Shown here piece by piece: positions 7,229-13,131 of a stretch of DNA of 24,301 bases. The translations under genes and the position numbers were made by a program. The notes under the pieces were generated by a model. The model had not been told where the DNA came from. It worked only from the letters and a program-made list of their open reading frames with translations, and made no database searches. Origin of the DNA: DASXTK01 sp036505485 (lineage in GTDB: Bacteria; Actinomycetota; Acidimicrobiia; Acidimicrobiales; VFJN01); NCBI GenBank assembly GCA_036505485.1, contig DASXTK010000041.1, positions 1 to 24,301 on the forward strand, given 5' to 3'. Positions within the stretch are counted from its first letter, which is position 1, and every line of letters starts with the position of its first letter.

Positions 7229-8272
7229 CTAAGGCGTCATGACGCCGTCAGCGACGCCGGAACGGGGGCCGCTCGGGCCGCCGTCGTCGACCGCGGTCGC
7301 CGGAGTCTGGCTCAACTGCTCGTCGGGTACACCCCGGCCCTCGAGATAGTCCGTCGACGCGGCGTACGCCGCGCTGATCAGCTCCGCGGCCCGCGTGAAG
7401 TCGTTGTAGCGCATCAACGGCGGCTGTCCGTGCGGCAAAAGATGCAGGTCGACCTCGGGGGGCATGGCGTCGAGGTCCCGCTTGAAGCGGTGGTGGCGGG
7501 CGATCCAGTACGCCTGCACCGCCACATCGAGCGGCCGGCGGGGCTCGCCCCGGGGCCGGGAGAACGACCCGACCTGCAGCACGTACAACGTGGATGCTCC
7601 CAGCTCGACCGCCCGGCTCATGGGGACGTCGTTGACGATGGCGCCATCGAGGTAGCGAGCGCCGTGGATCTCCACGGAGGGGTACAGCGCCGGCATGGCC
7701 GACGAGGCCAGGATGGCCTCCAGCAGCGGGCCCTGGTTGAACCAGACCTCGCGGACGTCCTTGACGTCGGTGGCCACGCACTCGAAGTGCACCGCCAGGT
7801 CACGGAACTGACGACCGCCGATGGCGTCTTCCAGCATCTTGCGCAGACCGTGGCTCTCGTGGATGGCCTCACCGCGCCGGGCCAACGCCACCGCGTTGGG
7901 CAGCCAGTTGCGCGGCATCAGGTTGCGGCCCTCGACGTTGCGCCACACCCCGTCCAGCCGGTCGACGCCCCGCAGCGTGGGATCGTCGGCCAACGCAGCG
8001 CCGTTGATGGCCCCGACCGAGCAACCCAGGATGAGATCGGGATAGATGCCGTGCTCCAGGAGGGCGCGCAGCATCCCGACCTGGACCGCGCCGAGGTTGC
8101 CACCCCCGGACAGAACGAACGCCACCGGCCCCCGCTTGCGGCGCCGACGCAGGTACCGCAGACCACCCATCGCGCGCGAGGCTACCGTCGCCGGGCCGCT
8201 GGTCTTGGCGGTTTCATCCGATGGTCGGGCGCCGTTCGCTGACTCGCCGTTCGAGTGACTCGGAGAGGTCAT
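7229..8272 (-). CDS. Patatin-like phospholipase family protein
   Basis: A 347-residue serine hydrolase of the patatin/RssA type. Visible motifs: the glycine-rich oxyanion loop S-G-G-G-N-L-G (about 55-61), the nucleophile elbow G-C-S-V-G with Ser85, and the dyad Asp209 in D-G-A. These form the Ser-Asp catalytic dyad of patatins, which release fatty acids from lipids. The N-terminal 50 residues are Ser/Thr-rich and then basic (L-R-R-R-R-K-R), with no signal peptide, so it is cytoplasmic or peripherally membrane-bound. ATG 8272 is the first start downstream of the pyruvate kinase stop at 8289; a longer frame would overlap that gene. Ribosome binding is weak (GAGG 14 bases upstream), which suggests coupling to pyruvate kinase translation. 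The C-terminus is a low-complexity tail. Confidence 0.92.
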   Translation of the reverse strand: MTSPSHSNGESANGARPSDETAKTSGPATVASRAMGGLRYLRRRRKRGPVAFVLSGGGNLGAVQVGMLRALLEHGIYPDLILGCSVGAINGAALADDPTLRGVDRLDGVWRNVEGRNLMPRNWLPNAVALARRGEAIHESHGLRKMLEDAIGGRQFRDLAVHFECVATDVKDVREVWFNQGPLLEAILASSAMPALYPSVEIHGARYLDGAIVNDVPMSRAVELGASTLYVLQVGSFSRPRGEPRRPLDVAVQAYWIARHHRFKRDLDAMPPEVDLHLLPHGQPPLMRYNDFTRAAELISAAYAASTDYLEGRGVPDEQLSQTPATAVDDGGPSGPRSGVADGVMTP

Positions 8273-8288
8273 CGTCACGTGAGAAACC

Positions 8289-9731
8289 TCATGTGACGGT
8301 GACGATACGCAACACGTCGGTCGTGTTGGTGGGGGAATCCGGCGCCCCGGCCAGAACCGCGACGGTGGCACCGTGGCCCACGAGACCGGCCTTCACCGTG
8401 GCCTCGATGACGCACCAGACCATCTCGTCGGTGGAGGTGTACTCCCCCACGTCGAGCGGTTGAACGCCCCACGACAGGGCCAGCTGCCGGGTCGTCGCCG
8501 GCCAGGGGCTGGCGCCGATCAGCGGGCAGCGGGGACGGAGCCCGGCCATGGAGAGCACGGTGCGTCCCGACCGGGTGCAGCAGATGATGGCGTCGACCTC
8601 GATCTCGGATGCGGCCTGCCCCGCGGCCCGGGTCATGGCCACGGTGACCGCGGTCGCGCTGGTGCGAGCCGGACGGGGCTGAGGGCGGCGCCGCAGCCGC
8701 TTCAACCGCGGCGGACCGGCGTCGGACACGTCCCCAGCCAGCTCGGCCCGCTCGGCGATGCGGGCCATGGTGGCCACGGCCAACGCCGGATCGTGGCCGA
8801 TGGCGGTCTCGGCCGACAGCATGAGCGCATCGCTGCCGTCGTAGACCGCGTTGGCCACGTCGGACGCCTCGGCCCGGGTCGGGGTCGGCGCGGTGATCAT
8901 GGACTCGAGCATCTGGGTGGCGGTGATGACCGGGATCCCGCGGTCGACGCAGGCCCCGATGATCCGCTTCTGCAGATGGGGGACGTCCTCGATGGGGCAG
9001 TCGATGCCCAGATCACCTCGAGCCACCATGACCGCGTCGGACACCGACAGCAGCTCCTCGAGGTGGTCGACCGCGGCCCTGGTCTCGACCTTGGCCACCA
9101 GCTTGGGACCGTCCGGTCCCAGGGCCTGACGCACCTTGACCAGCTCGTCGGCCCGGCGGACGAAGGAGACGGCGACCCAGTCGGCGTGCTTGCCCACGCT
9201 GTCGATCAGCGCCAGGTCGTTGGCGGTCGGAACCGACGGCTGCCAGCGCTCCGACGGCAGATGGGCGCCCGGCCGGCCCTGCAGACGTCCGCCACTGCGG
9301 ACCTCGGCGACTACGCCGGTCTCGTCCAGCGCCACCACCTCGAGGGTCACGGTGCCGTCGCCCAGCACGATGGTGTCACCGCGGTGCACCACGTCGAGCA
9401 GCCGGGCCTCGTCGATCACTATGCGCTCGGCATCGCTGGCTCCGGTGCCCGGCATCAGCCGTAGCGTCTCGCCTTCGGCCAGGAACGCGCCGCCGTCGGG
9501 GAACTCGCCGGTGCGGACTTTGGGGCCGGGCAGATCGGCCAGGATGCCTACGGTCTTTCCCAGCCGGTCGGCCCGTTTGCGGACCCGCTCCAGCAGTTCT
9601 ATGTGGCTCTCAGGGGTTCCATGCGCCAGGCCGAGACGGGCCACATCCATGCCCGCGGCCAACAGTGCGTCGATGGCTGCCGGGCTGTTTGAGGCCGGTC
9701 CCAAGGTGGCGACGATCTTCGTGCGGCGCAC
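8289..9731 (-). CDS. pyk: Pyruvate kinase with altered potassium-site motif
   Basis: Converts phosphoenolpyruvate and ADP to pyruvate and ATP. It starts at GTG 9731 (V-R-R-T-K-I-V-A-T-L-G-P-A) with GAGGAG just upstream; an ORF extension to 9800 lacks family similarity. Catalytic landmarks are present: L-V-A-K-V-E (Lys and Mg-ligand Glu), M-V-A-R-G-D-L-G, T-A-T-Q-M-L-E-S-M and N-A-V-Y-D-G-S-D-A-L-M-L-S-A-E-T-A. At residues 32-37 the usual R-x-N-x-S-H is R-L-G-L-A-H, so two potassium-ligand residues (Asn, Ser) are Gly and Ala. Lys71 in G-P-K-V-R is the residue seen in potassium-independent enzymes. The domain order (A, B, C) is complete at 480 residues. Patatin and DUF3151 genes follow on the same strand. 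It could be the main enzyme or a divergent paralogue. Confidence 0.93.
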   Translation of the reverse strand: MRRTKIVATLGPASNSPAAIDALLAAGMDVARLGLAHGTPESHIELLERVRKRADRLGKTVGILADLPGPKVRTGEFPDGGAFLAEGETLRLMPGTGASDAERIVIDEARLLDVVHRGDTIVLGDGTVTLEVVALDETGVVAEVRSGGRLQGRPGAHLPSERWQPSVPTANDLALIDSVGKHADWVAVSFVRRADELVKVRQALGPDGPKLVAKVETRAAVDHLEELLSVSDAVMVARGDLGIDCPIEDVPHLQKRIIGACVDRGIPVITATQMLESMITAPTPTRAEASDVANAVYDGSDALMLSAETAIGHDPALAVATMARIAERAELAGDVSDAGPPRLKRLRRRPQPRPARTSATAVTVAMTRAAGQAASEIEVDAIICCTRSGRTVLSMAGLRPRCPLIGASPWPATTRQLALSWGVQPLDVGEYTSTDEMVWCVIEATVKAGLVGHGATVAVLAGAPDSPTNTTDVLRIVTVT

Positions 9732-9773
9732 CGCGCTCCTCGTGGACTGGAATTGCGACGGGACAGGGGGTAT

Positions 9774-9823
9774 CCCAGTCGTCCAAACGGGTGGATCCAC
9801 CCGAGTGTAGGGTCACGACTGGG
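9774..9823. promoter_or_regulatory. Nested inverted repeats in the pyk / AftB-like divergent region
   Basis: A 16-bp perfect palindrome, CGGGTGGATCCACCCG (9788-9803), lies between the 9-bp inverted repeats CCCAGTCGT (9774-9782) and ACGACTGGG (9815-9823). Two further GACTGG copies are at 9745-9750 and 9855-9860. The 147-bp gap must hold the promoters for both pyk and the glycosyltransferase, so this could be a dimeric regulator site or, as RNA, a 5' UTR structure of the rightward transcript. TGTAGGGT at 9806-9813 looks like an extended -10 for the rightward gene. All functions are inferred. Confidence 0.5.
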
Positions 9824-9878
9824 CGCGACATCGCCACTTCGGATGGTCAGCGATGACTGGGGGATGCAGGGGAACCGC

Positions 9879-11807
9879 ATGACTGACGCCGTCGGCTCTG
9901 CCGACCCGATCGCCGTCACGGAGACCGTGGAACCCACCACCGAGCGTCCCATCGTCGAGGCGCCGGCTGAGGAGGCGACCACGTCCGCGACCGTGGCCAC
10001 CGATGACGGTGCGGCGCGCCCCCGGTTGGGGTCAAGGGCTGCGGCCACGGTCCGAGGCTGGTGGAACCGCCGGGTGGGACAGACCGTCGTGCTGCTGCTC
10101 CCGTCGATGCTGCTGGTGGAACGAGCCTGGGACCGCCGCTGGATGACCGACGATGGGTTCATCAACCTGCGCGTGGCCCGGATGATCCTCGAGGGCCACG
10201 GACCGGTGTTCAACGACGGCGAACGGATCGAGGTCACCACCAGCGCCCTGTGGGTGTGGATCCTGGCCCTCGGTGACGTCGTGCTCCCGTTGCGGATGGA
10301 GTGGGTCGCTGTCGTCCTCGGGATCACCTTCTCCGTCGGGGGGATGGTGCTCGTCACCCTGGGAGCGTCGCGCCTGCACCGCACGCTGGGCGCAAGCGGT
10401 CTGCTGGTGCCGGCCGGGGCGTGCGTCCTGGCTGTCCTATCCCCCATCTGGGACTTCTCCAGCTCCGGGCTGGAGGGCGGCCTGACCTTCGGGTGGCTGG
10501 GGTTGACCATGTTCCTACTGGCCCGCTGGGCCGGCAGCGACGCCCGCTTCGGGACGCGCGCCGCCATGGTCGTCTCGCTCGGTCCGCTCGTCCGGCCCGA
10601 CATGACCCTGGTCTGGCTGGCGGTCGCGGCCGGGATCCTCGTGGGGCAGTGGCGCGGCGATCGCTGGACCAGCCGGCTGCGGTTCCTGGCTGCGGTGGCT
10701 GCGATTCCGGTCGGCTACGAGATCCTGCGGATGGGCTTCTACGCCAGCCTCGTCCCCAACACCGCACTGGCCAAGTCGGCCGGGCAGACCCGGTGGGACG
10801 AGGGCTGGGCCTACATGCGGGACTTCGTCCAGCCGTACGCGCTGTTCCTGCCGGTGTTGGTTCTGTTGGCCGCCGTGCTGGTGCCGGCGATCCGGCGGGC
10901 CTGGGGCTCCCGCCAGCGCCGGGGTGTCGTGGCTCTGGCCGTCCTACCGCTGGCCGGCATCGTCGACGCCGTCTACATCACCCGGGTCGGCGGCGACTAC
11001 ATGCACGGCCGACTGCTGTTGCCGGCGCTGTACTGCCTGCTCGCACCGGTCGCGGCGGTGCCGGTTCCCCGTCTGGTTCTGCCCCGCCGTCGGAGCGTCC
11101 AGGTGGCCGGCTGGGCGGTCGTGGCCACGGTCGTGTGGGCCGTGGTGTGCCTGTCGTGGCTGCGGCCCACCGAGGAATCGGCGGTCGACGGGGTGTTCGC
11201 GTCTGACGCCCGCCAGGGGTCGGTCCGCCTCTACGGCGACCACGCGGTGACCACCGACGATCAGAACTGGGGCCGCAGCAAGCCGTGGACCCGGCTCGAC
11301 CGCCGCTACAAGGTCTACGTGATCGGCAACCCCTACTTCGGCAAACCCCCGGCGCTACCTCCGCCGGTCTATGCCGGCTGGGGCATCGGCATCGCCGGCT
11401 ATGCCCTGGGCCCAGACGTGTACATGCTCGACATGCTGGGCCTCGGCGATCCGGTGGTGGCTCGCTTCGAGCTGGACGAGCCGGGACCGGTGGGCCACGA
11501 GAAGCCCATGCCCCGACCGTGGCTGGCGGCGGTGATCACCAACGCCCCGCTGGAGCTCGACGACCTGCCCGACCCGGAGATGTCCCCGCCGTTGTACGAG
11601 TCCAATGCGCGGGACTTCCGGGATGACGTCCAAGCCGCACGGACCGCGCTGAGCTGCAGCAAGCTGAAGGAGCTCACCGCCGCGGTGCGCAAGCCGATGA
11701 GCCTGCAGCGCTTCTGGGACAACATCCGGCTCGCACCGAGCCTCACCCGCCTACAGGTTCCGCCCGACCCCAACGAAGCGGTCGAGCGCTTCTGCGACGC
11801 CGATTGA
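9879..11807 (+). CDS. AftB/ZomB-like GT-C membrane glycosyltransferase
   Basis: A 642-residue integral membrane protein. After a Thr/Glu/Ala-rich cytoplasmic N-terminus (1-65) comes a first helix, then W-M-T-D-D-G-F-I-N-L-R-V-A-R-M-I-L-E-G-H-G with Asp91-Asp92, the DD motif of GT-C enzymes that use polyprenyl-phosphate sugars. Further landmarks are N-D-G-E-R-I-E-V-T-T-S-A-L-W-V-W, L-V-P-N-T-A-L-A-K-S-A-G and G-G-D-Y-M-H-G-R-L-L-L-P-A-L. About ten helices are followed by a soluble C-terminal half. The pattern matches the AftB arabinofuranosyltransferase family, often annotated as ZomB. AftB caps cell-wall arabinan in mycobacteria; the acceptor here is not known. I chose ATG 9879, with AGGGGAA upstream, over ATG 9864. 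It is divergent from pyk. Confidence 0.85.
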   Translation: MTDAVGSADPIAVTETVEPTTERPIVEAPAEEATTSATVATDDGAARPRLGSRAAATVRGWWNRRVGQTVVLLLPSMLLVERAWDRRWMTDDGFINLRVARMILEGHGPVFNDGERIEVTTSALWVWILALGDVVLPLRMEWVAVVLGITFSVGGMVLVTLGASRLHRTLGASGLLVPAGACVLAVLSPIWDFSSSGLEGGLTFGWLGLTMFLLARWAGSDARFGTRAAMVVSLGPLVRPDMTLVWLAVAAGILVGQWRGDRWTSRLRFLAAVAAIPVGYEILRMGFYASLVPNTALAKSAGQTRWDEGWAYMRDFVQPYALFLPVLVLLAAVLVPAIRRAWGSRQRRGVVALAVLPLAGIVDAVYITRVGGDYMHGRLLLPALYCLLAPVAAVPVPRLVLPRRRSVQVAGWAVVATVVWAVVCLSWLRPTEESAVDGVFASDARQGSVRLYGDHAVTTDDQNWGRSKPWTRLDRRYKVYVIGNPYFGKPPALPPPVYAGWGIGIAGYALGPDVYMLDMLGLGDPVVARFELDEPGPVGHEKPMPRPWLAAVITNAPLELDDLPDPEMSPPLYESNARDFRDDVQAARTALSCSKLKELTAAVRKPMSLQRFWDNIRLAPSLTRLQVPPDPNEAVERFCDAD

Positions 11808-11823
11808 CCCCGGTTTACCGCGG

Positions 11824-12057
11824 TCACCCCAGGTCGTCGAACTCGCCGGCCTTGCAGCCCTTGATCCAGGCTTCGATCTCCGAAGGCGTGAACACCACCA
11901 CCCCCTGCTCGTGATGGTTGCGGTTGCGGAGCGCGGTTCGGCCGTCCCGAAGCTGCGCGACCTCGACGCTGTCCCGCTCGTCACCGCCATAGGTCGAGGT
12001 GCGCCACTGGAGACCAACCAGCTCGCTATCGGTGACCGGAGGGTTTGTATCGGTCAT
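11824..12057 (-). CDS. DUF397 domain protein
   Basis: A 77-residue DUF397 protein: L-Q-W-R-T-S-T-Y-G-G-D-E-R-D-S-V-E-V-A, a variable loop, V-V-F-T-P-S-E-I-E-A-W-I-K-G-C-K-A-G-E-F-D. ATG 12057 has a perfect AGGAGG six bases upstream. In actinobacteria these proteins are usually encoded beside an XRE/DUF5753 helix-turn-helix regulator and work with it as a pair in development or antibiotic regulation (established for the family in general). No such regulator is beside it here. The gene converges on the AftB-like glycosyltransferase with a 16-bp gap. The protein may partner with a regulator elsewhere in the genome. Confidence 0.85.
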   Translation of the reverse strand: MTDTNPPVTDSELVGLQWRTSTYGGDERDSVEVAQLRDGRTALRNRNHHEQGVVVFTPSEIEAWIKGCKAGEFDDLG

Positions 12058-12081
12058 GCAGGTCCTCCTGTTGCCGGCTCA

Positions 12082-12177
12082 CAATTACGCACGGACCACT
12101 GAGAGTCGAGTAATTGACGCCCGGGGTGAGGTTCCTGGCTGGGCGACCAGTAACCCACCGGACCGGCAACGGTGGGT
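12082..12177. promoter_or_regulatory. Intergenic region with two inverted repeats between DUF397 and phosphatase genes
   Basis: CAATTAC (12082-12088) and GTAATTG (12110-12116) form a 7-bp inverted repeat with 21-nt spacing in an otherwise GC-rich stretch, a plausible operator or paired promoter elements for the leftward DUF397 gene. ACCCACCG (12153-12160) and CGGTGGGT (12170-12177) are a second, 8-bp inverted repeat with a 9-nt loop, 37 nt before the phosphatase GTG, which could be a hairpin in its mRNA leader or an operator. No protein is assigned to either. Confidence 0.35.
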
Positions 12178-12214
12178 CCAGCTTCGGGCCGGCTCGCACT
12201 CGTAACCTCGCGGC

Positions 12215-12811
12215 GTGGAGCTTCTGTTGATCCGTCACGCTCGACCGCAGCGGGCCGAGGAGGGCAATGGGCCCGCCGATCCTGGGCTTTCGCCCCTCGG
12301 GCACCGGCAGGCCGAGGCCCTCGCCGACTGGTTGTCGTCCGAGGCGATCGACGCGATCTACGTCAGCCCGATGCGCCGGGCCCTCGAGACCGCCCAACCG
12401 CTGACCGACCGTCTGGGGCTCGGGGCCGTCGTCGACCCGGTGCTGGCGGAGTACGACGCCGGGGCGTCGGCCTACATCCCCATCGAGGAGCTAAAGGCTG
12501 CTGGCGACCCGCGCTGGAACGAGCTGCCCGACGACATCCCCGGCTTCCAACGCCGGGTGGTCGACGGGATCGAGCGGCTGATCGGGGCCCACAGCTCCGG
12601 CACCGTGGCGGTGGTGTGCCACGGCGGGGTCATCAACGTGTACCTGTCGTGGGTGCTCCGATCGGCGCACGAGATGTTCTTCCTGCCGCACTACACCAGC
12701 GTCAGCCGAGTCCTGGCCGCGGGGTCGGGCCAGCGGTCGGTCGACAGCCTCAACGAGACCGGGCATCTTCGGGTCGCCGACGTGCCGCTGGTCGAGCTGT
12801 CCGAGGGGTAG
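12215..12811 (+). CDS. Histidine phosphatase superfamily protein
   Basis: A 198-residue phosphoglycerate mutase-like phosphatase. The catalytic R-H-A motif is at residues 7-9 (His8 takes the phosphate), Y-V-S-P-M-R-R-A-L-E-T-A-Q (about 49-61) carries the second phosphate-binding Arg, L-A-E-Y-D has the likely acid Glu79, and V-C-H-G-G-V-I-N gives the second catalytic His136. It starts at GTG 12215, directly before E-L-L-L-I-R-H. It is a cytoplasmic enzyme with unknown substrate; cofactor-dependent mutases have extra insertions that are absent here, so a general phosphatase is more likely. It is followed 6 bp later by a small membrane protein gene in the same unit. Confidence 0.92.
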   Translation: MELLLIRHARPQRAEEGNGPADPGLSPLGHRQAEALADWLSSEAIDAIYVSPMRRALETAQPLTDRLGLGAVVDPVLAEYDAGASAYIPIEELKAAGDPRWNELPDDIPGFQRRVVDGIERLIGAHSSGTVAVVCHGGVINVYLSWVLRSAHEMFFLPHYTSVSRVLAAGSGQRSVDSLNETGHLRVADVPLVELSEG

Positions 12812-12817
12812 GACGCC

Positions 12818-13111
12818 ATGGCGACCAAGTCGCTCTTCATCATCGCCGGGGGCCTGATCCTGCTGTGGATCGGGCTGCGCTCGGTCGGGGGCTACGAGGA
12901 GTCCACCAAGCACCTCTACGGCGGCCAGTGGGAGGAGATCACCTGCGAGGACGGCAAGCCCACCGGCGGCAAGGGCGTGCACGTCCTTTCCGCCGACGTG
13001 GCCTGCGAGCAGGTCCAGGACGACCAACGCGGCCGAGCCCCCTGGTGGATCCTGGCCGGCATAGTCGTGACCGGCATCGGCCTGACCCAGTTCCGCAAAG
13101 CCCGCTCGTGA
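12818..13111 (+). CDS. Small two-TM membrane protein of unknown function
   Basis: A 97-residue protein: N-terminal helix (M-A-T-K then a hydrophobic segment about 6-20), an extracytoplasmic loop with two cysteines (in I-T-C-E-D and V-A-C-E-Q) that could pair as a disulfide, and a second helix W-W-I-L-A-G-I-V-V-T-G-I-G-L near the C-terminus followed by F-R-K-A-R-S. The positive end should be cytoplasmic. The gene starts 6 bp after the phosphatase stop, so the two are cotranscribed. It converges on the SARP regulator. No known family recognised. Confidence 0.75.
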   Translation: MATKSLFIIAGGLILLWIGLRSVGGYEESTKHLYGGQWEEITCEDGKPTGGKGVHVLSADVACEQVQDDQRGRAPWWILAGIVVTGIGLTQFRKARS

Positions 13112-13131
13112 CGGAGGGGGATGGAAAAACT

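Noticed and set aside
9599..10603. Long minus-strand ORF (334 aa)
   Set aside because: It overlaps the pyk start, the divergent region and the well-supported glycosyltransferase, and its protein is low-complexity Ser/Thr/Arg; a shadow frame typical of GC-rich DNA.
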